From a virus: a stretch of 23,256 nucleotides of DNA. Each line of letters opens with the position of its first letter. The first letter of the stretch is position 1. Below, piece by piece: positions 14,516-21,684 of this stretch. The position numbers and the translations under genes are program-made. The stretch lies in IMG/VR virus record IMGVR_UViG_3300027971_000227, positions 1 to 23,256 of that record; one strand, given 5' to 3'. The notes beneath the pieces are model-generated. The model was not told where the DNA came from and searched no databases. It worked only from the letters and a program-made list of their open reading frames with translations.

Positions 14516-15281
14516 AAAAATATTAGTGATGGGCTTGCCAGGATCGGGCAAGAGTTATCTCTCCGATAAACTAGCAAATATATTAGGTGCTGTATGGCTG
14601 AATGCTGACAGAGTGAGAGCAGAAGCTAACGATTGGGATTTTTCTCTTGAAGGCAGAATAAGACAAGCAGAGAGAATGAAACATTTAGCAAAAGAAGGAT
14701 TAGATAGTGGTCGACATGTGATTGCAGACTTTGTTTGTCCTACTGAAAAAACTAGACAAGATTTTGCTGCTGATTATATTGTATGGATAGATACCATTAA
14801 AGAAGGACGTTTTGAAGACACTAATCAAATGTTTGTGCCTCCACAGGAATATGATTTTCGAGTGCCTACACAGAATGCAGAGTTGTGGTCACTAAGAATA
14901 GCAGATGAAATACAAGAGTATGTTTGGGATAATCGTAGGCCCACAGCCCAAATGTTGGGCAGATGGCAACCGTGGCACGAAGGACATCAGGCTCTGTTTG
15001 AAGAGATTGTTAAAAAAACAGGACAGGTAAACATACAGGTTCGCGATGTGCAAAATGTGGGAGACAATCCTTTTGATTTTGAAACTGTTAAAAAGAATAT
15101 AGAACAAGCATTAACACCTTACAAGAACAGAATTAGAATAACTCTAGTACCAAATATAACTAATATTTGTTATGGCAGAGGAGTTGGTTATAAGATAGAA
15201 GAGATTGTTTTGCCAGAGAATATACAAAAAATCTCTGCCACAGATATTAGAAAGAAAATGCGAGAGGAAGGAAAATTATGA
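14502..15281 (+). CDS. P-loop kinase (APS-kinase-like) fused to a nucleotidyltransferase
   Basis: This is a two-domain protein of 259 residues. Residues 1-~120 resemble adenylylsulfate (APS) kinases: P-loop GLPGSGKS (11-18), LNADRVR (33-39) in place of the usual DGDxxR, FSLEGRIRQAERM (47-59) and ADFVCPTEKTR (75-85). Residues ~148-259 resemble cytidylyltransferase-like nucleotidyltransferases: GRWQPWHEGH (153-162) carries HxGH (H159, H162) and ISATDIR (244-250) is the second signature. The order kinase then transferase matches animal PAPS synthetase, but the second domain is shorter than ATP sulfurylase. The likely reaction is phosphorylation and NTP-activation of a small substrate; sulfate or a sugar phosphate are both possible. 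It overlaps both neighbours. Confidence 0.8.
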   Translation: MAKNKKILVMGLPGSGKSYLSDKLANILGAVWLNADRVRAEANDWDFSLEGRIRQAERMKHLAKEGLDSGRHVIADFVCPTEKTRQDFAADYIVWIDTIKEGRFEDTNQMFVPPQEYDFRVPTQNAELWSLRIADEIQEYVWDNRRPTAQMLGRWQPWHEGHQALFEEIVKKTGQVNIQVRDVQNVGDNPFDFETVKKNIEQALTPYKNRIRITLVPNITNICYGRGVGYKIEEIVLPENIQKISATDIRKKMREEGKL

Positions 15282-15952
15282 AAGTATATGTAGGTTATGA
15301 TCCTCGAGAAGATATCACATATCAAGTGTGCGAGCATTCTATAAAACGTAGAAATAGAGGTACCGAAGTAGAACCTCTAAAAATGAAAACTCTTAGAGAA
15401 GCTGGAATTTATACTAGAGAAATAGATCGACTTGCCAGCACAGAATTTACATTTACAAGATTCTTTATACCGTATCTGCAAAATTATCAAGGATGGGCAG
15501 TATTCTGTGATTGTGATTTTGTTTGGCGAATAGATGCCGACGAATTAAAACAATACTGTGATGACAGCAAAGCAGTGGTATGTGTGCAACACGATTACAC
15601 TCCCCCAGAAGGTGTCAAAATGGATGGACAAATGCAACTGGCATATCCTAGAAAAAATTGGAGCTCTATGGTATTGTGGAATTGCGCTCATCCTAAAAAT
15701 AAAATTCTTACTCCAGAATTATTGAATAAGGAAACGGGTAAATTTTTACATAGATTTAATTGGTTAGAAGATTCGGACATAGGATCTCTACCCCACGAAT
15801 ATAATTGGTTAGTGGGTTGGTACAAAGAACCACAGGATGGCTCTCCAAAAATATTACATTATACTGAAGGTGGTCCGTGGTTTGAAAATTACAGAAATTG
15901 CGAATACGCTGATATTTGGAAGAAAGAATTAATAAATCTTTTCTCATCATGA
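15278..15952 (+). CDS. GT-A-fold glycosyltransferase (GT8-like)
   Basis: This 224-residue protein probably transfers a sugar from a nucleotide-sugar donor. The N-terminus MKVYVGYDPREDITYQVCEHSI and a central FCDCDFVW (76-83) supply the fold start and the metal-binding DxD (D78, D80). STEFTFTRFFIPYL precedes the DxD, as in GT8-type enzymes. A late ILHYTEGGPWFENY (192-205) supplies the conserved His. There is no membrane segment. It starts in a 4-base overlap with the kinase-nucleotidyltransferase gene, which could make its donor, and ends in an ATGA overlap with the next ORF. Acceptor unknown. Confidence 0.8.
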   Translation: MKVYVGYDPREDITYQVCEHSIKRRNRGTEVEPLKMKTLREAGIYTREIDRLASTEFTFTRFFIPYLQNYQGWAVFCDCDFVWRIDADELKQYCDDSKAVVCVQHDYTPPEGVKMDGQMQLAYPRKNWSSMVLWNCAHPKNKILTPELLNKETGKFLHRFNWLEDSDIGSLPHEYNWLVGWYKEPQDGSPKILHYTEGGPWFENYRNCEYADIWKKELINLFSS

Positions 15953-16407
15953 TAGAAGATATTTGGAAAATAGAAAAAAAACACTGTTATACAATGCCTT
16001 TTGTGCATATCTATTGTCAAAAATTTATTTCTTTAAAAATATATGAAAGATTATACGAACAATGGAATAATATAGAACATATACATTGGCAAAAATTTAT
16101 TGAAGAAAATAATATTGAAGTTTATTTTCATGAGAATCTTATAGAACAACCTATTTTAAAAAAAAATAATCCTTACGTAGGTTATTGGTTTTTTAAACAA
16201 AGAACAGACAAAAAAGCCGATAATTCTTTAAATCTTTCGATGAAAGGAAAAGATAAGGTCATGTCTTGTCTAGGTAATGATATTTTAATTTTAAATAAAG
16301 AAAATAAACTTCATGTCAGACCTAGAAAAAGTATAATGAAAATTCCTTTTTGTGAAATATATTTTGGCGAATCTGCTAATGAAAAAATTAGAATTTTGTT
16401 AAATTAA
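15949..16407 (+). CDS. Unknown protein linked to the glycosyltransferase
   Basis: This is a 152-residue protein from the ATG at 15949, which overlaps the upstream stop as ATGA. An in-frame ATG at 15916 would need a longer overlap and is less likely. I recognise no family. It is rich in Ile, Lys, Asn and aromatic residues, starting MIEDIWKIEKKHCYTMPFVH, with a GYWFFKQRTDKK segment in the middle and FCEIYFGES near the end. The gene is visibly more A+T-rich than the phage core. It converges with the leftward gene and the two coding ends overlap by 4 bases. Confidence 0.6.
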   Translation: MIEDIWKIEKKHCYTMPFVHIYCQKFISLKIYERLYEQWNNIEHIHWQKFIEENNIEVYFHENLIEQPILKKNNPYVGYWFFKQRTDKKADNSLNLSMKGKDKVMSCLGNDILILNKENKLHVRPRKSIMKIPFCEIYFGESANEKIRILLN

Positions 16408-17135
16408 TTTTTATAACTATCTATAAATTCTTGTAATTTTTTTACATCTGCATTTAAATGTCGATCTCGAACTTTTTCCCAAACATAATTATCTCGAATG
16501 TTAATATTTAAATTTTTTCTAACTAATACTGCAGTATCATCGAAAACTTTTTTTGCTTGAACTAATGTTTTAGTTAGAAAAAAACAACGACCAAGTTTTG
16601 CAGCAACTTTTTGAGTGTAGGTATCTACATACCAATGCCAAAAAAATGGAGGAACAAAATAGCCGAGTGCTTTCATCCAGTTTCGATGCACAGCAAAGTG
16701 CGGACTGCCTACTCTTTCATTTTCTTTTAATTGATAAGGCTCTTCGTGTATCAATAACGCATTTCCATTTCCTTTGCCGTTGCCATCGAATGGTGCTGCC
16801 ATACAAATTTTATCTGGAAACATTTCAAAAATTTTAATAATATTGAGATCCCAGTTTTTAGTCATAAACTGTATGTCATCGCCTGCTAAAAATAATATAT
16901 CGTGTTTGGCCGCTTCAGCTAATTGATTCCAACTATAACAAGTGCTTTGATTAGGTCCTATTGTGTAATATTTTTTATCAATATATTTTTTATAATCATC
17001 CAACGTTGTATCATCTTCGTTTAGATATAACAATATTTCTATATTGTTAGATTGGCTAACTGTTTTATAGGCAGTGTCTATCATTCTTTTAGCGAGCTTC
17101 GGGCGTCCTCTAGACGGACATAAAATTGATATCAT
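16404..17135 (-). CDS. Family 2-like glycosyltransferase
   Basis: This 243-residue GT-A enzyme begins MISILCPSRGRPKLAKRMID, the classical GT2 N-terminal strand and loop. LYLNEDD (36-42) follows, and LFLAGDDIQF (81-90) carries the GDD (85-87) at the metal-binding DxD position. PHFAVHRNWMKALGYF and HWYVDTYTQKVA (167-178, D171) are placed like acceptor-site and catalytic-base regions. It has no transmembrane segments, so it acts on a soluble or peripheral acceptor. It is the last gene of a three-gene leftward unit and overlaps the epimerase stop by 4 bases. Confidence 0.8.
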   Translation of the reverse strand: MISILCPSRGRPKLAKRMIDTAYKTVSQSNNIEILLYLNEDDTTLDDYKKYIDKKYYTIGPNQSTCYSWNQLAEAAKHDILFLAGDDIQFMTKNWDLNIIKIFEMFPDKICMAAPFDGNGKGNGNALLIHEEPYQLKENERVGSPHFAVHRNWMKALGYFVPPFFWHWYVDTYTQKVAAKLGRCFFLTKTLVQAKKVFDDTAVLVRKNLNINIRDNYVWEKVRDRHLNADVKKLQEFIDSYKN

Positions 17136-18133
17136 ATTAATCTATCTTTCCAGGTCTTAGGAGTCTTGTCACTGATTATTTCTAGAGGAAGATGATATTT
17201 GAATTTTCGTGTGCCTCTTTGTCGTATATAATCTGCGGTTTTCTTTACAGCAGTTTTTAAATTAGTGGTGGTACGATAATTTAACAATCGACGAGCTTTG
17301 TCAGCCGAGCAAGTGGCCAGTTTTACTTCTTTCGGTCGGTCCTCGTAATGTATAGGATCCAAGTTGCAGCCTGTTTCATTGGCACACAGTTCTGATAGTT
17401 GATTAATACTTACAAATTCTTCGTCTGGGCCAATATTGATTATTTCTCCCTTGACATTCTCATTGAATGCTAGCTCATTTAAACAATAAAGACAGTCATC
17501 GATATAACTGAAACATCTTTTCTGTTCTCCGTCCCCATAAATTACAGGTGCTTTACCTTGTAACATTCTATTCAACATAATACTCATTACATTTCGGAAA
17601 GGATCATCATATTTCTGTCTAGGTCCTACAATGTTGTGTGGCACTGCTATATTCCATTCTATGCCGTGTGTGTCACATAAATTTTTAATCACTCTCTCGC
17701 CTGCTTCTTTGGCAATGCCATATGGATCCTGTGGTTTGGGCTCATATTCTTCGCGGAAAGGCACCTGATTGGTTCCATATCTTGCCATAGAACTGCAGTA
17801 AACAAATCTTTTAACTTGATTCTTTATTGCTGCTGTCACTGTGGATACTGATGCTTCAAATATATTTTGAGTTACTAACAGTGGGCTGAATACACTCAAC
17901 CCCTCGTAGGCAGTAGCGGCACAATGATACACTATGTCGCTGCCTCGCATGGCTTCTGTCATCTTATCTAAGTCTCGACAATCAATCTGATGAAACTCTA
18001 CACCTTCTGGTATATTATCGCTGTATCCACCGATCATGTTATCATTACCGGCTACCTGATGACCATTAGATATCATTAGATCTGCTAAATGCGATCCTAA
18101 AAATCCAGCAACACCTGTTATAAAAATCTTCAT
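17132..18133 (-). CDS. NAD-dependent sugar epimerase/dehydratase (extended SDR)
   Basis: This 333-residue enzyme probably acts on nucleotide sugars and resembles UDP-glucose 4-epimerases. TGVAGFLG (6-13) is the NAD-binding GxxGxxG. IDCRDLD (50-56) is followed by the HCAA segment (70-73), catalytic YCSS (112-115), Y138 and K142 in YGIAK, and the substrate-binding PHNIVGPRQKYDD (165-177). All catalytic residues are intact and the length is normal. It shares an operon with the GT2-like gene below it (4-base overlap) and the capsule-like protein above it (28-base gap). It would supply a modified sugar donor to the neighbouring transferases. Confidence 0.9.
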   Translation of the reverse strand: MKIFITGVAGFLGSHLADLMISNGHQVAGNDNMIGGYSDNIPEGVEFHQIDCRDLDKMTEAMRGSDIVYHCAATAYEGLSVFSPLLVTQNIFEASVSTVTAAIKNQVKRFVYCSSMARYGTNQVPFREEYEPKPQDPYGIAKEAGERVIKNLCDTHGIEWNIAVPHNIVGPRQKYDDPFRNVMSIMLNRMLQGKAPVIYGDGEQKRCFSYIDDCLYCLNELAFNENVKGEIINIGPDEEFVSINQLSELCANETGCNLDPIHYEDRPKEVKLATCSADKARRLLNYRTTTNLKTAVKKTADYIRQRGTRKFKYHLPLEIISDKTPKTWKDRLI

Positions 18134-18161
18134 TATATATTAATTATTCCTATTTTTATAT

Positions 18162-18974
18162 TCATAACATTCTGATTTCTTTTAAAATACTGATTGCCTT
18201 GCCATTAGCATATTCTTGAGGGGTGAACTGTTGATAAGCTAATGAATATAACCATTCCGTTGGATCTACATATAATGGATTTTCTATTTCGGCTAGGCTA
18301 GACGATGATACGGACCAAGCAAAACTTTTTGGATCACTGAATATTGGCACCCCTTCTAATGCTGCCTCTACGGCACTGATGCTGCAACTGGTCACGCAAG
18401 CCCACGCATTCTTTAAATCTTGTTCTAACGGCACATCGGCCACAGCCGGACCAGATGTCCCAGCCTTCCTGGGTTTCTCTCTTATCTTGATAGGACGATC
18501 AGTATATTTTTTTATTTCTTTTATAGTGTTATCTAACCAATTGGTTTTTTTAAGATATTTGTGTATGACTATACTGCTAGGACAAATAAGAATATACTCG
18601 CCCTGATTTTTATCTCTCATCTTAATTTTTAAATTAAACTTATCAAATCTATCCGGGGGACAATCTCTCCAATATCTAGCATGTATTTGATTCTTGCAAA
18701 TCCTCCAATAATGATTATCATCTTTTAAATTGTTATTATCAAACCTTCCAAAATAAGGAGTATCGGTGTACCAATAATCTAAACCTTGCTGCTCTAACTG
18801 ATGTACAAGATCGATATTGTTATTAACAAATCCCCAAAACATTGCAGGAGATTCTGCTGTGTTTTCCAAATTACTCTTTATCTTAACCGCGGTGGGCCAA
18901 GACTGCTTGATTCCATCAAACACTTCCCAGCATTTACTTTTGGTATTTTCTAGAGGTGCGTATATGGTTAACAT
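18162..18974 (-). CDS. Capsule-synthesis-like protein, paralogue A
   Basis: This 270-residue protein is related to the genes at 20869-21684 and 21674-22660. Shared landmarks are a YWYTDTPYFGR segment (67-77) and CPPDRFDKF (105-113). ILICPSS (128-134) is followed by WLDNTIKEIKKYTDRPIKIREK (146-167). The C-terminal half has VTSCSISAVEAALEGVPIFSD and YSLAYQQFTPQEYANG. The overall plan resembles the GT-B C-terminal half of capsule enzymes such as KpsC/KpsS, but the HP motif is replaced by REK. Activity is therefore uncertain. It is the first gene of the leftward unit and is divergent from the GT61-like gene, with 35 bases between. Confidence 0.65.
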   Translation of the reverse strand: MLTIYAPLENTKSKCWEVFDGIKQSWPTAVKIKSNLENTAESPAMFWGFVNNNIDLVHQLEQQGLDYWYTDTPYFGRFDNNNLKDDNHYWRICKNQIHARYWRDCPPDRFDKFNLKIKMRDKNQGEYILICPSSIVIHKYLKKTNWLDNTIKEIKKYTDRPIKIREKPRKAGTSGPAVADVPLEQDLKNAWACVTSCSISAVEAALEGVPIFSDPKSFAWSVSSSSLAEIENPLYVDPTEWLYSLAYQQFTPQEYANGKAISILKEIRML

Positions 18975-18996
18975 CTGTACTATTTTATAGTATAAT
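18968..18996 (+). promoter_or_regulatory. Near-consensus host-type promoter, divergent region
   Basis: TTAACA (18968-18973, five of six) and a perfect TATAAT (18991-18996) are spaced 17 and point right toward the ATG at 19010. The -10 lies in the palindrome TATAATTATA (18991-19000). On the other strand CTATAAAATA (18990-18981) lies 6 bases before the leftward ATG at 18974, like the TAAATA boxes on the left side. Both genes could start from this 35-base gap. Confidence 0.65.
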
Positions 18997-19009
18997 TATA
19001 GAAAATACA

Positions 19010-20086
19010 ATGATTGTAAAAAACATATCGACCATACAATACTTCCAAGAACGCTTCGATATTCTGGATGTACCATATCAATACACTGTGGATTATCATC
19101 CTGCTGCTCCTAAGAAAACTTTTACCACTAATCCTACTTTTATAGCAGAATTTCATGATTGTGTGACACACAGTCTACCATTGATAATCACTAATGAAAA
19201 TCATATGATCACTTCACATATCTGGCCATTGTTGCACAATACTCGATATAAACCACACAAGACTCACGGATTATGGCAGACCTGGGGAGAGAATGTAGAT
19301 ATATCTCTACCTGCTCCTAGCAAACAACTTTTTGAAGAGTACAAATACGTATGGTTACCTATCGACGAGCAGAGTGCTAACAATGCCTGGCACATATGGA
19401 TTGATGTAATATCAAAGTTTAGATTAATAGAAAAATATTTCAGTCTCAAATACACAGATTTTATCTATGTGTTGAGTAGTCCTAGTGAATATTTTGATCG
19501 TGTAGCCAAAGAATTATTTCCAGATCTAAGATATTATGTGATGCCTAAAAACACCACATGGAAATTTGCACATCTATTGGCCCCTTCTATGAGTAATCAC
19601 GAAGACGGTATAACAGTGCCTGACGCAGTGAAATGGTTGAGACATAAATTTGGTAGAAAACTAAACCCTACTAGAAAAATCTTTATCAGCAGAGATGATG
19701 CACCTGCAAGGAAATTGATCAACGCCGAAGAGGTGTTCATGGCTCTGCAAGGCTGGGAAACAATAACGCTAACTGGAATGAGCACACAAAAACAGATAGG
19801 ACTTTTTTCAGAGGCCGGTCATGTAATATCTACACACGGTGCCGGATTAACTAATCTACTATGGTGCCAACCAGGAACAAAAGTGGTAGAAATAAGTCAA
19901 AAAGAATTGTTAGAAAAGAAAGTTTACCCTATCCTAAGCCATCACCTGGGATTATCTCACCATGTGTTATTAGGAAAAAAAGTGCCAATTAGAGGAAACA
20001 AAGTTAAAGGAGTTAAAAGAAAAAAAGATTTTAATAACATATCTGTTAATCCATCTGTGCTATTTGAATTAATTAACAAACTGTGA
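19010..20086 (+). CDS. GT61-like glycosyltransferase (DUF563 type)
   Basis: This protein is 358 residues from the ATG at 19010. An in-frame ATG at 18956 lies upstream of the likely promoter and inside the divergent gene, so it is rejected. The N-terminal part contains an AWHIWIDVISKF segment (126-137), followed by ISRDDAPARK (226-235). THGAGLTNLLWCQPGTKVVEI (275-295), the hallmark of GT61/DUF563 proteins, comes next. These enzymes transfer pentoses or GlcNAc to glycans or proteins; the donor here is unknown. No membrane segment or signal peptide is evident. Its 3' end overlaps the convergent gene by 18 bases. Confidence 0.82.
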   Translation: MIVKNISTIQYFQERFDILDVPYQYTVDYHPAAPKKTFTTNPTFIAEFHDCVTHSLPLIITNENHMITSHIWPLLHNTRYKPHKTHGLWQTWGENVDISLPAPSKQLFEEYKYVWLPIDEQSANNAWHIWIDVISKFRLIEKYFSLKYTDFIYVLSSPSEYFDRVAKELFPDLRYYVMPKNTTWKFAHLLAPSMSNHEDGITVPDAVKWLRHKFGRKLNPTRKIFISRDDAPARKLINAEEVFMALQGWETITLTGMSTQKQIGLFSEAGHVISTHGAGLTNLLWCQPGTKVVEISQKELLEKKVYPILSHHLGLSHHVLLGKKVPIRGNKVKGVKRKKDFNNISVNPSVLFELINKL

Positions 20087-20821
20087 AAAATCTATTTTTA
20101 TTTCTGGATAAAGATTGGACAACACGTTCCACATATTACCTTTTTTATGTTTTTTCCCCCCGGCAGCATGTAAAAAATATGTAAACTTTTTATTAAACTT
20201 TTCGCAACCGTTGTTTTTAAAATTCCAATTTGGAATCATGTCTTTGGAAGATACTCCGCTTTTTACTATGCAATAATTTAAAAACATACCATCGTCTATT
20301 TTATTATCTGTAATATCTTTATATCGGCTAATGTAAGGTAACATATCTTCTGTGCATTTTTTGTTCAACATGAATACTCCCGGTTGTATAAATTTTGCTT
20401 TTATATCTTCTCCATTTATGTCTTGAAATAAACTAATATTTTTAGTAATTTCTTTACATTGTTGTGCTGTTCCTCCTCTATATTTTTCATATCTTGCTCC
20501 CTTAAAAGTATCTAGATCCGGATATTCATTGAATATATTTGGAGCATATGGCAACGCAAAAACATCACTATCCACATATAGTATTCTATCATATCTATTC
20601 CACCATGAACGATCTAACCATAGATCAAATCTTTCCCAAGTTGGATGTTTAAATTCTAATTTAGGTTTGGTAATTTTAATATAGTCGATTGAATATTTTT
20701 TACAATACAATTGAAAACTATAGCTAGAATATTGCTCGGCGGGACTAGGACCAAGATTATTGAAATTTGGTTGAGTATATAGTTTGGTATCTATATAATA
20801 TTGAATTATGAGATTCTTCAT
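20069..20821 (-). CDS. GT-A glycosyltransferase with DxD motif
   Basis: This 250-residue protein starts MKNLIIQYYIDTKLYTQPNF. ILYVDSDVFA (80-89) contains the DxD (D84, D86) expected to bind metal and the nucleotide-sugar. Upstream FKHPTWERFDLWLDR is placed like the GT8/GT-A pre-DxD helix. FIQPGVFMLNKK (144-155) and YFLHAAGGKKHKK (215-227) supply the acceptor loop and the late conserved His. It is very A+T-rich. It stands alone on this strand, convergent with the GT61-like gene and divergent from paralogue B. Sugar and acceptor are unknown. Confidence 0.75.
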   Translation of the reverse strand: MKNLIIQYYIDTKLYTQPNFNNLGPSPAEQYSSYSFQLYCKKYSIDYIKITKPKLEFKHPTWERFDLWLDRSWWNRYDRILYVDSDVFALPYAPNIFNEYPDLDTFKGARYEKYRGGTAQQCKEITKNISLFQDINGEDIKAKFIQPGVFMLNKKCTEDMLPYISRYKDITDNKIDDGMFLNYCIVKSGVSSKDMIPNWNFKNNGCEKFNKKFTYFLHAAGGKKHKKGNMWNVLSNLYPEIKIDFSQFVN

Positions 20822-20868
20822 GACAATCTTTATATTTAAGCGATAGAAAAAACAAATAATTAATAATA
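20822..20868. promoter_or_regulatory. Divergent intergenic gap
   Basis: This 47-base A+T-rich gap lies between two outward-reading genes. On the minus strand CTTAAATA ends at 20833, 11 bases before the ATG at 20821, again like the late-type box. I see no clear -35/-10 pair or Shine-Dalgarno for the rightward gene, only AATAATTAATAATA directly before its ATG. Confidence 0.35.
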
Positions 20869-21684
20869 ATGATTTACCTAAGTAAAACTGACAGACCTGC
20901 TACAGAAAAATATATAAATTGGATACATCAAGGATTACCAGGATCAAGAATTTTATCATGGAATCAATTGATACAACAACGAGATGCAAAAAAAGTCGTA
21001 TTACTTGGAATATTACGAGGCACCAACATAGTCTATAATTGGGCTCAAAAAAATAAAATTGATTTTTATTTCATGGATCGACCTTATTGGGGAGAAAGTC
21101 GAGGCGAACCGTATCTGATGAGAATAACTAAAAATGGTCATGTAAAAAATTTCTTAGAAGCTAGACCCAGTGATAGATTTAAAAAATATTTTCCATTCAA
21201 AATAGAACCATGGAGGAAAGGTGGTCGTAAAATTGTGGTGTGTCCACCCACACACAGTATGGCGGTTATGTTTGAACAGGAAAATTGGTTATCTAAAACT
21301 TTAGAAACACTTCGTACCAATACTGATAGAGAGATAGTTATAAGAAATAAAGGTTATAACCCAGATAGTAAGATTGACGAATTGGGTCGACTAATGCCAG
21401 GACCCAATGATACCGAAGACACAACAACACCAATTGATTGGGACAACACACATGCTATTGTAACATTTAACAGCAACATAACCATAGAAGCTACAGCAAG
21501 AGGCATACCTGTGTTCACAGATATCATGAATTCTTGTGCGCCTATAGCAGAACAAGATTTTTCAAAAATAGAAACACCTAAATATGTAGACAGAGAGCCG
21601 TGTTATTACTCGCTGGCATATGGACAATTCACAAAAGAAGAAATGAGCAACAAATGGATGTGGAGTATATTAGATGGATGTTGA
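20869..21684 (+). CDS. Capsule-synthesis-like protein, paralogue B
   Basis: This 271-residue relative of the proteins at 18162-18974 and 21674-22660 shares their landmarks. They are GILRGTN (47-53), FYFMDRPYWGE (66-76), RPSDRFKKYF (99-108), IVVCPPT (122-128) and WLSKTLETLRTNTDREIVIRNK (140-161). The C-terminal VTFNSNITIEATARGIPVFTD is followed by YSLAYGQFTKEEMSN. The last part is typical of GT-B-like capsule transferases (a Ser/Asn-rich donor loop followed by EA..RGIPVF). As in paralogue A the HP motif is lost (RNKG). It overlaps paralogue C by 11 bases in another frame, so both are probably translated together. Confidence 0.65.
   Translation: MIYLSKTDRPATEKYINWIHQGLPGSRILSWNQLIQQRDAKKVVLLGILRGTNIVYNWAQKNKIDFYFMDRPYWGESRGEPYLMRITKNGHVKNFLEARPSDRFKKYFPFKIEPWRKGGRKIVVCPPTHSMAVMFEQENWLSKTLETLRTNTDREIVIRNKGYNPDSKIDELGRLMPGPNDTEDTTTPIDWDNTHAIVTFNSNITIEATARGIPVFTDIMNSCAPIAEQDFSKIETPKYVDREPCYYSLAYGQFTKEEMSNKWMWSILDGC

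Noticed and set aside
15916-15948. Longer start (ATG at 15916) for the 152-residue orphan
   Set aside because: It would overlap the glycosyltransferase by 37 bases, while the ATG at 15949 gives the ATGA junction seen elsewhere in the chain.
16383-16412. A/T-only inverted repeat AAAAATTA / TAATTTTT at a convergent gene end, possible bidirectional terminator
   Set aside because: The stem has no G-C pair and a 14-base loop; in DNA this A+T-rich such repeats arise by chance.
18956-19009. Longer start (ATG at 18956) for the GT61-like protein
   Set aside because: It lies upstream of the likely promoter and inside the divergent gene, and the extra 18 residues look like translated promoter DNA.
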